From the NCBI GenBank assembly GCA_002384935.1, contig DGCD01000011.1, positions 1 to 64,000 of the forward strand: a stretch of 64,000 bases of DNA. Direction: 5' to 3'. Origin of the DNA: Pusillimonas sp. UBA3987. Its GTDB lineage: Bacteria > Pseudomonadota > Gammaproteobacteria > Burkholderiales > Burkholderiaceae_B. Positions 24,421 through 33,030 of this stretch are shown here, one piece after another (within the stretch, counting starts at the first letter, position 1; every line of letters starts with the position of its first letter). A program made the translations under genes and the position numbers. The notes under the pieces are model-generated. The model did no database searches. It saw only the letters and a list, made by a program, of their open reading frames with translations, and was not told the DNA's origin.

Positions 24421-25440
24421 ATGAAAACCCGTCTGCGAATCGCGTTACCCAAATTGGAGCAGGTCGATCAGACGACGCCCGTGGCTTTTGCTTTATTCGA
24501 GCGAGGTGGGCGGTTGCTGACCGGTGGCGAGCAGGCTTTGGCCTCGCTGGCTCAAGGTACGGGGGCCGATTGGGTGGAGGTGATTCTGCATCCCGACGAC
24601 GCCGTGGTTGCCACCGTTCAGGTGCCGCCGGTGCGGGCGGCGCAACTTGAGGCTGCTATCAGCGCATGCGTTGAGCCCCTGGCGTTAAGCAATGTTGAGG
24701 ATTTATGCATTGCGTATGGGCCGAGAGATAACCAGGGCAACGTGGATGTGGTGTGGGTAGACCGGCCAGCCTTGCTGCGAGTATGGCAGTTGCTGGAACG
24801 TTTGGGTTTGAAAGTGCAGCGTATTGCGCCGTTGGCGCAGGCCTTGCCTGGCGACGACGTCGATCCAGGCCGGCCACTTGCCTTGCCGGTTGATGCGCGC
24901 TGGCAAACAACGCTGCCGGGCTGGTCGCTGGCCCGGGCAAAGTGGCGCCCTCATTCGCCTGTACGGCAATGGCGGTCGACGTTGTATTGGGGGCTTGCCG
25001 CCGTGTTTGTATGGGTAGTGGGCTTACAGCTCTATGCGTCTCAATTGAAGAATGAAATGGATGATTTGCGTTATCAGGCCGCAAGCGAAGTACAGAACGC
25101 CTTCCCGCAGATCAGCGTGGTGCTTGACCCATTGCGTCAGGCTCAAAATGAGCGGGATGCCTTGTTGCGGGCAACGGGGACGGCGGTGCAAAGTGATTTC
25201 ATTCCGCTGGGTCTGGATGTGGCGGCATTGCTTGAGCAATACGATATTCAGCTTGAAGCACTTCGCTATCGGGATAACGGCCTGACATTGGTGCTGGTTG
25301 AGAACCCCGGCACCCAGGCGGGGTTTGATACTTTGCAGGCAACAGCCCGACAGCATGGCCTGATATTGAGTCGTGATGACCTCCAGGGTAAAGATACGTG
25401 GCGTTTCACCCGGGAACAAGCCGATAAAGGGGAGCGATAG
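24421..25440 (+). CDS. gspL: Type II secretion inner-membrane protein GspL
   Basis: A 339-residue bitopic protein. The N-terminal cytoplasmic actin-like domain (~1-190) recruits the ATPase GspE. One membrane helix follows (STLYWGLAAVFVWVVGLQLYA cut to ~196-216), then a periplasmic ferredoxin-like domain (LLEQYDIQLEALRYRDNG). The start at 24421 lies one base after the gspK stop; the ORF in this frame opens slightly upstream without support. The stop overlaps the gspM GTG. Sequence conservation is low but the order of genes makes the call firm. Confidence 0.88.
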   Translation: MKTRLRIALPKLEQVDQTTPVAFALFERGGRLLTGGEQALASLAQGTGADWVEVILHPDDAVVATVQVPPVRAAQLEAAISACVEPLALSNVEDLCIAYGPRDNQGNVDVVWVDRPALLRVWQLLERLGLKVQRIAPLAQALPGDDVDPGRPLALPVDARWQTTLPGWSLARAKWRPHSPVRQWRSTLYWGLAAVFVWVVGLQLYASQLKNEMDDLRYQAASEVQNAFPQISVVLDPLRQAQNERDALLRATGTAVQSDFIPLGLDVAALLEQYDIQLEALRYRDNGLTLVLVENPGTQAGFDTLQATARQHGLILSRDDLQGKDTWRFTREQADKGER

Positions 25441-26030
25441 TGAACTTTAATGCCTGGTTGCGCATGCAAGCTCAAACTTTTCGTACCCGTAGTACCGCCG
25501 CGATGCATCATGCTTCGGTGCGGTGGATGGGGTTTAGTGCACGCGAACGCGCGCTGGTGGGTTTGGGTGCCTTTTTTGTCTTGCTTGCGATTGTTTGGGC
25601 CGGCTTTGTGCGGCCGGCGCTGCAAACCATTGAAAACGCGCAAGCGTCGATACCGCAGTTACGCGCTGAACTGGTGCAGATTCAAGCCATGGTTTTGGAG
25701 GCCAAATCGTTGAATCGGCAAGTGTCTGGCGCCATTCCCGATCAGCAGATACGTAGCGCCATAGAGGAAAGCCTGGAGAATATGGCGTTGGCGTCGGACG
25801 TTCGGTTGCAGGAAGAGGGTGTGGATGACGATACGCGACGCCGGTGGCGTGTTGTTTTTACGGGTTCGAACGCAGCTGCTGTGCTTGGCTGGCTGTCGGA
25901 GGTCCCGTATGCCTTGCGTTTGCAGATAAATACGGCTGATCTGGCCCGTGCTGTCGTGTCGGGCAGGTCGCAGCCCGATTTGCTGAGCGGTGAAGTGGTC
26001 TTGCAAAAGCCCGAGGAGGCCATTTCGTGA
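25440..26030 (+). CDS. gspM: Type II secretion inner-membrane protein GspM
   Basis: A 196-residue bitopic protein with a short N-terminal cytoplasmic segment, a membrane helix (ALVGLGAFFVLLAIVWAGFV, ~41-60), a coiled coil (QLRAELVQIQAMVLEAKSL) and a ferredoxin-like periplasmic domain. SARERALVGLGAF is the usual GspM entry into the membrane. It starts with a GTG sharing one base with the gspL stop, and ends in a GTGA overlap with gspN. It partners GspL in the assembly platform. Confidence 0.9.
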   Translation: MNFNAWLRMQAQTFRTRSTAAMHHASVRWMGFSARERALVGLGAFFVLLAIVWAGFVRPALQTIENAQASIPQLRAELVQIQAMVLEAKSLNRQVSGAIPDQQIRSAIEESLENMALASDVRLQEEGVDDDTRRRWRVVFTGSNAAAVLGWLSEVPYALRLQINTADLARAVVSGRSQPDLLSGEVVLQKPEEAIS

Positions 26031-26803
26031 AATTGCGCGTTGTTGCCCAGGTCGTGTTGTGTCTGCTTGTCGCCGGTATTGCCGCCTTGGCCGTGCTGCC
26101 TGCACGTTGGCTGATGCCATGGGTGCCGGAAAGCTGGCCTTTGTCGATTGTGGGTGCCGATGGTACGGTGTGGCAGGGAAGCGCAACCGTTGCTGTAGGT
26201 GTGCAGGCAAGAGAGCGTACAGTAGCCGCCCCTATTGAGTGGCAACTGGTTTGGTGGGATAGTGGCTGGGTGCCACGCCCTCAATGGCAGGTGACGCATC
26301 CGTGGCTGAACGGGCCGATGCGTGTAACACCCGGTTTTGCAGGGGTGGGTGTGTCGGCACAAACGCTGGAAATGCCGGCCTCTGTGTTGTCAACGCTGGA
26401 TGCGCGAATGGCCGCCATGGCCCCCGGCGGGATATTGCGTGTGAGTTGGCCGGCGTCTTTCCTGGGTGGGGCAGCGCGCCCGCAAGGGGCGCAATTGCTA
26501 CAGATGGAATGGATTGACGCGTCGTCTTCGTTAACCCGGATTCGCCCCATGGGTCAGTATGTATTGACCCTCAGGCAAGGTGAGCCGGGTTCGGTGCAGA
26601 TCGACGTGACGACAACGCAAGGCCCTTTGTTTTTTGAAGGTACTGGCGTTGTGCACAATAAGGTCGGGTTTGATGTCGATGTCACTGCGCGTTCGGCTTC
26701 TGATGCCAGTGTGCAAACTCAGGCGGCATTGCAAGACCTGCTGGCGGTATTAGGGCCGCGCCGAAACGGGGAAACGAGACTGCGCTATCGCTCGAATCCA
26801 TAA
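26027..26803 (+). CDS. gspN: Type II secretion protein GspN
   Basis: A 258-residue protein with an N-terminal membrane anchor (VVAQVVLCLLVAGIAALAVL). The periplasmic beta-rich domain contains the GspN-typical GADGTVWQGSA and ALQDLLAVLGPRRNGETRLRY. GspN is not essential in all systems. It starts with GTG overlapping the gspM stop. A 17-base gap then precedes gspD. Confidence 0.88.
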   Translation: MKLRVVAQVVLCLLVAGIAALAVLPARWLMPWVPESWPLSIVGADGTVWQGSATVAVGVQARERTVAAPIEWQLVWWDSGWVPRPQWQVTHPWLNGPMRVTPGFAGVGVSAQTLEMPASVLSTLDARMAAMAPGGILRVSWPASFLGGAARPQGAQLLQMEWIDASSSLTRIRPMGQYVLTLRQGEPGSVQIDVTTTQGPLFFEGTGVVHNKVGFDVDVTARSASDASVQTQAALQDLLAVLGPRRNGETRLRYRSNP

Positions 26804-26820
26804 ATGAATAAATACACATA

Positions 26821-29223
26821 ATGATTTGGAGACATCCATTGACTAGCAAGCGTGTTGGCTTCCCGGGCTTTGCCGGGCATGGCAGGCTGATTTCCTGTTT
26901 GACTTTACTGGGGTTGTTGGCCGGGTGCGCCAGCATGAAACAGTCGGGCATGAGTCCCGGCCCTTCCCCGTTGATTGTCCGCACGTCGGCAACGGCCAGC
27001 GAGGGCCGTACGAGCACGTCGCCCGCGACGGATTCGCGATCGGTGCCGCCTGTGGCGGATGCCCGGCGCAATGCGCCCAGTGGCGAACGCGACGACCAGT
27101 GGCAAGAGCAGGACGACTCTCAGGTCGATGACGGCGGTGCCACCACAATGCTTAACTTTGTCGAGGCCGATGTTGATGGGGTTGTGCGGGCACTGGCGCA
27201 ATTCACGGGTCGCAATTTTGTGGTGGATCCGCGTGTGACCGGCCAGCTTACGCTGGTGTCGGAAACGTCGGTGAATTCGCGCACAGCCTATGAAATGCTT
27301 TTGGCCTCACTGCGCATGCGGGGTTTTGCGGTTGTTGATGTCAATGGCGTAAGCCGGGTCGTTCCCGAGGCCGATGCCAAGTTGCAGGGTTCGCGCGTTG
27401 TCGGCGGGACAGGTGCGCCGATGCAGGGCGGGGGTGAGCTTTCAACCCGCGTGTTCCAGCTTCGTTATGAGAGTGCGGCGAACCTTGTTCCGGTTCTGCG
27501 CCCCATGATCGCGCCCGACAATACCATCAATGCCTATCCATCGAACAATACGCTGGTGGTTACGGACTATGCCGATAATCTGGCGCGCATTGCCCAGGTT
27601 ATCGAACGTATTGATACGCCCGACTCCATGAGTACGGATGTCTTGCCGATCCGCCACGGTGTGGCGCTCGATGTGGCGGCGCTGGCAAACCAATTGCTGG
27701 GTAATCGCCGTGGTGGCGACAGTCAGGGCCAGGTTGTGGTGGTGGCCGACCCGCGCAGCAATGCTGTGCTGATGCGCGCCAACAGCCCGGAAAAGCTGGC
27801 ACAGGCGCGTGATCTGATTCGCCGTATCGATAGCCCGGAATCGGGCGGGGGAAATTTGCACGTTGTGTACTTGAGGAATGCTCAGGCAACCGAGTTGGCC
27901 GAGGTTCTGCGTGGTGCACTTGAAGGCCACTCGGGCTCGGGCGATGGTAATCGCGCCCAGGTAGCCGATGACAACGGTCTTGGCGAGTTGATGGATGAGT
28001 CCATCGACCAGGATGGCGGGGCTTTGTCGGTGAACTCGGTTGGCGGGGCGGCCTCTATGCCGGGTGTGGCCATGCTTGACAGCATGCAGGCCGGCGGTAG
28101 CGGCTCGCGCACCGGCAGGGCGCAGCCGGTTGCATTTAGTGCCGGGGGTGCAACGATACAGGCCGACCCTTCAACCAATACACTGATTATTGCTGCGCCG
28201 CCACCGCTTTATCGCAGTTTGCGTGAAGTGATCGATCAGCTTGACCAGCGTCGGGCCCAGGTGCTGGTTGAGAGCCTGATTGTTGAAGTGAATGCCGATG
28301 ATGCGGCTGAGCTGGGTGTGCAGTGGATGCTGGGGGCGAACGATGTTGCAGATGGCGGGTCGTCTTTCTTCGGTGGTGCCAATTTGGGTGGCAGTGGTTT
28401 GAATCGAACCGGACCCAGTTCAATCGATACCCTGGCACAGGGTCTCAGCCTGGGTGTGGTTCGGGGTACGGTGAATATTCTTGGCAACCAGGTGCTGAAT
28501 CTTTCCGTTCTGGCACGTGCTTTGCAGTCGAACGGCAATGCCAATGTATTGTCGACGCCGAATTTGCTTACGCTGGATAACGAAGAAGCCAGCATCATGG
28601 TGGGCCGCACGGTACCTTTCATAACGGGGCAATACACCACCAGTGGCGACGGTGCGAGCAATCCTTTCCAAACGGTTTCGCGGGAAGACGTGGGCCTGAC
28701 CCTGAGAATTCGCCCGCAAATCTCGGAAGGGGGCACGGTCAAGCTGGCGCTGTATCAGGAGGTCAGCGATATCGACGCCAGTGCATCGAGTGCATTGAAC
28801 GGACTGGTTACGCGTAAGCGCGCCCTGGAGACGGATGTGCTGGTGGATGACGGGCAGATTATTGTGCTGGGTGGTTTGCTGGAGGACACCTTGTCGACAT
28901 CGACCAGTTCAGTGCCGCTGCTGGGTGACATACCCGGTATCGGTCAACTCTTTCGCTACGATAGCCGCACCCGCACAAAAACCAACCTGATGGTGTTCCT
29001 GCGCCCCCATATCATTCGTAATGCCCAGGACGGCGCGAGTATCACGCTGGACCGGTATAACTACATGAGGGCCGTGAGGGCCAATTTGCCTGATGACGCT
29101 TCCTGGCTGGCCTCTGATAACGACGTTTCGACCTTGCCTGCCGTGGATCGGGATCCGAATTCAGGTCTGCTTGATTTGCGTGGCTTTGGCCCGCCCGCGT
29201 CAACAGGAATGGATCCGTCATGA
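26821..29223 (+). CDS. gspD: Type II secretion secretin GspD, with lipoprotein-type signal
   Basis: An 800-residue outer-membrane secretin. The signal sequence ends LLGLLAGCASM, a good lipobox, so the mature N-terminal Cys (about residue 38) may be lipidated. After a Ser/Pro/Asp-rich linker (~40-105) come the N0 domain (LNFVEADVDGVVRALAQFTG), N1-N3 repeats with GSG-type insertions, and the secretin core (VGRTVPFITGQYT, then VPLLGDIPGIGQLFRYDSR). It forms the exit pore. A lipidated secretin would not need a separate pilotin, and no gspS is seen here. The stop overlaps the gspE start by 4 bases. Confidence 0.95.
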   Translation: MIWRHPLTSKRVGFPGFAGHGRLISCLTLLGLLAGCASMKQSGMSPGPSPLIVRTSATASEGRTSTSPATDSRSVPPVADARRNAPSGERDDQWQEQDDSQVDDGGATTMLNFVEADVDGVVRALAQFTGRNFVVDPRVTGQLTLVSETSVNSRTAYEMLLASLRMRGFAVVDVNGVSRVVPEADAKLQGSRVVGGTGAPMQGGGELSTRVFQLRYESAANLVPVLRPMIAPDNTINAYPSNNTLVVTDYADNLARIAQVIERIDTPDSMSTDVLPIRHGVALDVAALANQLLGNRRGGDSQGQVVVVADPRSNAVLMRANSPEKLAQARDLIRRIDSPESGGGNLHVVYLRNAQATELAEVLRGALEGHSGSGDGNRAQVADDNGLGELMDESIDQDGGALSVNSVGGAASMPGVAMLDSMQAGGSGSRTGRAQPVAFSAGGATIQADPSTNTLIIAAPPPLYRSLREVIDQLDQRRAQVLVESLIVEVNADDAAELGVQWMLGANDVADGGSSFFGGANLGGSGLNRTGPSSIDTLAQGLSLGVVRGTVNILGNQVLNLSVLARALQSNGNANVLSTPNLLTLDNEEASIMVGRTVPFITGQYTTSGDGASNPFQTVSREDVGLTLRIRPQISEGGTVKLALYQEVSDIDASASSALNGLVTRKRALETDVLVDDGQIIVLGGLLEDTLSTSTSSVPLLGDIPGIGQLFRYDSRTRTKTNLMVFLRPHIIRNAQDGASITLDRYNYMRAVRANLPDDASWLASDNDVSTLPAVDRDPNSGLLDLRGFGPPASTGMDPS

Positions 29224-30641
29224 CGCCGCGAGTGCCTTATAACTGGGCGCAAACACATCGTGCGTTGATCCAGGCAACACCAGAGGGCACTTCGGTTGTG
29301 GTGTCGGAACGGGCTCCCGGTTGGGTGCCGACTGAGCTGCGTCGCCGTTTTGGCGAGTTGCCCGTAAGGCATATTGCCGACGAGACTTTCGATACTTTAT
29401 TGGCTACGGTGTACGCCCAGACGGGCGACGCGGCTGCAGTGGTTGATGCGGCCGCCAACGAGATTGACCTCGATCGTTTGATGCAAGCCATTCCGGAGGT
29501 GGAAGATCTGCTTGAAATGGCCGATGATGCGCCCGTCATTCGGATGATTAACGCCTTGTTCACGCAGGCGGTGCGTGATGGCGCCAGCGATGTGCATCTG
29601 GAGGCGTTTGAAACTTATTCGGTCGTGCGTTATCGCGTTGATGGCACGCTGCGTGATATTGTGCGTCCGCGCCGCGCCTTGCATAATGCGTTGGTTTCCC
29701 GCATAAAGATCATGGCCAATCTGGATATTGCGGAAAAACGCTTGCCGCAAGATGGCCGAATTGCGTTGCGGGTGGGCAAGCGCCCTATTGATGTACGGGT
29801 GTCAACGTTGCCGACGGCACATGGTGAGCGGGCCGTGTTGCGTTTGCTCGATAAAGAGGCCGGGCGTTTGGACCTGAGTCGGCTGGGTATGGCGCCGGGT
29901 GTTTTGAGCCAGTTGAATGGCCTGTTGCATCTGCCCCATGGCATTGTCCTGGTTACCGGACCCACCGGCAGCGGGAAAACAACGACGCTGTATGCAGCGC
30001 TCACGCAGCTTGATACGGCAACCACCAATATTTTAACGGTTGAAGACCCCATCGAATATGATCTTGCCGGCATCGGGCAGACCCAGGCGAATCCGCGTAT
30101 CGACTTAACGTTTGCCAAGGCGCTGCGTGCTATTTTGCGTCAGGATCCTGATGTCATCATGATTGGTGAAATACGGGATCTGGAAACGGCCCAGATTGCG
30201 GTCCAGGCCTCATTGACGGGGCATCTGGTTTTGGCCACTTTGCATACGAACGACTCGGTGTCCGCTGTAACCCGCTTGATCGATATGGGTATCGAGCCAT
30301 TCCTGCTGGCGTCGACCCTGCAGGGCGTGTTGGCGCAGCGTTTGATTCGAAAGCTTTGCGCTTCCTGCAAACAGGTGAACACCGATGGCACTGCCTTGCC
30401 GTCTTCCACTGGATGTGCTGCCTGTGCGCATACGGGCTACAGCGGCCGCACCGGTGTTCACGAATTGTTCGTGGTTGATGATGCCGCACGCGAAATGATA
30501 CATGCTGGCGGGCATGAGCAAGCCTTGCGCCGGCATGCGCTTGCCAACGGGCTGTGCAATCTGCGTGAAGATGGCGAGCGGTGGATTCGCCACGGCGATA
30601 CCACAGTGGAAGAATTGTTGCGTGTAACGCGTGATACGTGA
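29220..30641 (+). CDS. gspE: Type II secretion ATPase GspE
   Basis: A 473-residue hexameric cytoplasmic ATPase. Walker A is GPTGSGKTTT (~residues 244-253), the Asp box is EDPIEYDLAGIGQTQ, Walker B is DPDVIMIGEIRD, and the His box is TGHLVLATLHTND. A zinc-binding four-Cys motif lies near the end (LCASCKQ and GCAACAHTG), as in most GspE proteins. The ATG overlaps the gspD stop by 4 bases. It powers pseudopilus assembly through GspL and GspF. Confidence 0.96.
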   Translation: MTPRVPYNWAQTHRALIQATPEGTSVVVSERAPGWVPTELRRRFGELPVRHIADETFDTLLATVYAQTGDAAAVVDAAANEIDLDRLMQAIPEVEDLLEMADDAPVIRMINALFTQAVRDGASDVHLEAFETYSVVRYRVDGTLRDIVRPRRALHNALVSRIKIMANLDIAEKRLPQDGRIALRVGKRPIDVRVSTLPTAHGERAVLRLLDKEAGRLDLSRLGMAPGVLSQLNGLLHLPHGIVLVTGPTGSGKTTTLYAALTQLDTATTNILTVEDPIEYDLAGIGQTQANPRIDLTFAKALRAILRQDPDVIMIGEIRDLETAQIAVQASLTGHLVLATLHTNDSVSAVTRLIDMGIEPFLLASTLQGVLAQRLIRKLCASCKQVNTDGTALPSSTGCAACAHTGYSGRTGVHELFVVDDAAREMIHAGGHEQALRRHALANGLCNLREDGERWIRHGDTTVEELLRVTRDT

Positions 30642-30660
30642 GTAAGCGGGAAAGACAGAC

Positions 30661-31872
30661 ATGCCCAGTTACCGGTACGAAGCAGCCAAGGCAAATGGCC
30701 AGGTGGAACGAGGTTTGGTTGATGCCGACACGCCGCGCAGCGCACGGCAATTGCTGCGGGGGCGCGGTCTGTTGCCGTTGTCGATCAATCCGGTAGGCCG
30801 GGCGTCGAATAAGGTTGAGTGGTTCAGGCGCAGTTTACGATTGAGCGATACGGATCTGGGGTGGATCACACGTCAATTGGCGGGTTTGCTGGCGGCTGGC
30901 TTGTCGCTTGAGGCGGCGCTGGGTGCAATCATTGATCAATTGGAATCGCATCCGGCGGCCGCCGTGCTGGCAGCCGTGCGTTCTGACATACGGGCCGGTC
31001 ATCGCTTATCCGATGCCATGTCGGCTCATCCGCGCGCATTTCCGCCGGTTTATCTTGCATTGACGGAGGCCGGCGAAACGTCGGGGGAACTTGCCGCGGT
31101 GATGGACCGGCTGGCAAGTTATGTAGAGTCAAGAAGCCAGTTGCGCAATAAAGTCGTGACGGCGTTCATCTACCCGGCTGTTGTGCTGTTTGTTGCCATG
31201 GCAATCGTGACATTTTTACTGATTTATGTTGTGCCCCAGGTGGTTGGCGCTTTCAGTCAAACGCAGCAGGTACTGCCGCTGCTGACCCGGATGCTGCTTG
31301 CATTAAGTGAGTTTGCGCAGCAGTGGGGAGGGCTGCTGGTGCTGGTATTGGTTTTGCTTTACGCCGGGTGGCGCGGGTTGTTGCGCACGCCGGCTGTGCG
31401 TTTGCGCTGGCATGGGCGGGTCTTGAGCATGCCCTTCGTGGGTCGCTTTGTTAAAGAGGTGAATACTGCCAGGTATGCGGCCACATTGGCCATTCTTGCC
31501 GGCAGCGGCGTGCCGCTCGTAACGGCGCTGCCGGCGGCAGCGCGGACTTTAAGCAACCGCCGCTTACAGCAGGCTGCGAACGAGGCTGCGCGTCGGGTAC
31601 GCGAAGGCAGCACCCTGGCGGCGGCGCTGCAGTCGCATCGGGTGTTTCCGCCTTTGCTGATTCATTTAATTGATAGTGGTGAGCGAACGGGCCGCTTGCC
31701 GGAAATGCTGGAGCGGGGTGCGCAATCACTGGCACAAGACGTTGAGCGCCGGGCGGTGACCATGACGGCATTGCTGGAGCCCCTGCTAACGCTGGTGATG
31801 GGGCTTGTCGTGCTGGTGATTGTGCTGGCGATCATGATGCCCATCATCGAGATGAACCAGATGATTCAGTGA
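30661..31872 (+). CDS. gspF: Type II secretion inner-membrane platform protein GspF
   Basis: A 403-residue polytopic platform protein with two repeated GspF domains. The first has QLAGLLAAGLSLEAALGAI and the second TARYAATLAILAGSGVPLV; each is followed by the TEAGETSGEL or DSGERTGRLPEML signature. Three membrane segments are visible (~170-195, ~220-240, and the end VMGLVVLVIVLAIMMP). It is the last gene of the operon, 19 bases after gspE. The convergent FGE gene ends 22 bases downstream. Confidence 0.95.
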   Translation: MPSYRYEAAKANGQVERGLVDADTPRSARQLLRGRGLLPLSINPVGRASNKVEWFRRSLRLSDTDLGWITRQLAGLLAAGLSLEAALGAIIDQLESHPAAAVLAAVRSDIRAGHRLSDAMSAHPRAFPPVYLALTEAGETSGELAAVMDRLASYVESRSQLRNKVVTAFIYPAVVLFVAMAIVTFLLIYVVPQVVGAFSQTQQVLPLLTRMLLALSEFAQQWGGLLVLVLVLLYAGWRGLLRTPAVRLRWHGRVLSMPFVGRFVKEVNTARYAATLAILAGSGVPLVTALPAAARTLSNRRLQQAANEAARRVREGSTLAAALQSHRVFPPLLIHLIDSGERTGRLPEMLERGAQSLAQDVERRAVTMTALLEPLLTLVMGLVVLVIVLAIMMPIIEMNQMIQ

Positions 31873-31893
31873 TGATGGGCGCTTGTTCGAGTA

Positions 31894-33030
31894 CTACTCA
31901 GCCTGAGCCTCGGGTGGCGGTGCGTCTTTGACCAGACGGAAACCCAGATGCGACATGGGGCTGTAAGGGTCGGCTCCGCGCCGGGCACTGGGCCGGTAGG
32001 AAAGGCAATAGCTTTCATCGCACAAGAACGACCCGCCCCGCATAACGCGCTTGGGCGCATCGGCAGGCGTGCCAGGTTGAGACGGATCGAACGACGTTGC
32101 AGGGCCCTGCGGGTTGCGGATTGATGCTTCGCCTTTTTGGGCTTGTTGGGCGAAGTAATCGATGCGATACCAGTCGTTCACCCATTGCCATGCATTTCCT
32201 GTCATGTCATATATGCCGTAGCCATTGGGCGCGAAGGACCCCGCTGGCAGGGTGTCGACGCCGTCGCTGGCAGCGGGGTTAACCACCGGAAACACGGTGT
32301 CTTCCTTGTCCCAGTAGTTGGCCATTCTTTGGCCGTTGGGCATCAGTTCATCACCCCAGGAATAGTTGGCCTGCTCTTTTCCGCCCCGGGCGGCGTACTC
32401 CCATTCTGCTTCGGTTGGAAGGCGTTTTCCGGCCCATTTGGCATATGCCTGGGCGTCTTCATAGCTGACCTGGACAACGGGATGGTCGGCTTTGTTTTCA
32501 ATGGTGCTGCCCGGGCCTTTCGGATGGCGCCAATTGGCACCCGGCTTATATCGCCACCATTCCCAGTACTGATTCAGGGGCACGGGTTTGTTGGTGCCCA
32601 CGAATACGATGGCGCCCGGCACAAGCACGTCATCGGGGGGTTTTGGGGTGCCGGGGGGTAATTGCACGCGAACCGTTTCCCAATCGGGCTTGCGCTCGGC
32701 CGTGGTGATATACCCGGTTTCTTTAACAAATTTTGCAAACTGTGCGTTGGTGACGTGGGTCGTGTCAATCCAGAAACCGTCGACGTGAACGGCGTGGGTG
32801 GGCTGTTCGTTGGGTTGCGCCAGTTCGCTGTCGCTGCCCATGAGGAAAGTACCCGACGGAATCCACGCCATACCCTCAGGGCCCATTTCCCCGTTGCCAA
32901 TAATGGCTGTGGGTTCCGTGACCTCTTGTGACGGCCCATTCGTTTGGATCAGAACGAAGCCTGCGGCCAGCGCGATACCCACGATCCCGGCGACCAACCA
33001 CCGATATCGATTCATGCTAGTAAATCGCAT
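31894..33030 (-). CDS. Formylglycine-generating enzyme (sulfatase-modifying factor), membrane-anchored
   Basis: A 378-residue FGE-sulfatase domain protein, which converts the sulfatase active-site Cys to formylglycine. The N-terminus has one hydrophobic anchor (YRWLVAGIVGIALAAGFVLI), so the enzyme is likely periplasmic-facing. The core has WIPSGTFLMGSD, RLPTEAEWEYAARGG and GNAWQWVNDWY. The catalytic Cys pair is present as GGSFLCDESYCLSYR (C337 and C342, five apart as in human FGE). The ATG at 33030 overlaps the sulfatase stop; an alternative ATG at 33015 follows it immediately. Neither has a strong ribosome-binding site. It is clearly paired with the sulfatase upstream. Confidence 0.92.
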   Translation of the reverse strand: MRFTSMNRYRWLVAGIVGIALAAGFVLIQTNGPSQEVTEPTAIIGNGEMGPEGMAWIPSGTFLMGSDSELAQPNEQPTHAVHVDGFWIDTTHVTNAQFAKFVKETGYITTAERKPDWETVRVQLPPGTPKPPDDVLVPGAIVFVGTNKPVPLNQYWEWWRYKPGANWRHPKGPGSTIENKADHPVVQVSYEDAQAYAKWAGKRLPTEAEWEYAARGGKEQANYSWGDELMPNGQRMANYWDKEDTVFPVVNPAASDGVDTLPAGSFAPNGYGIYDMTGNAWQWVNDWYRIDYFAQQAQKGEASIRNPQGPATSFDPSQPGTPADAPKRVMRGGSFLCDESYCLSYRPSARRGADPYSPMSHLGFRLVKDAPPPEAQAE

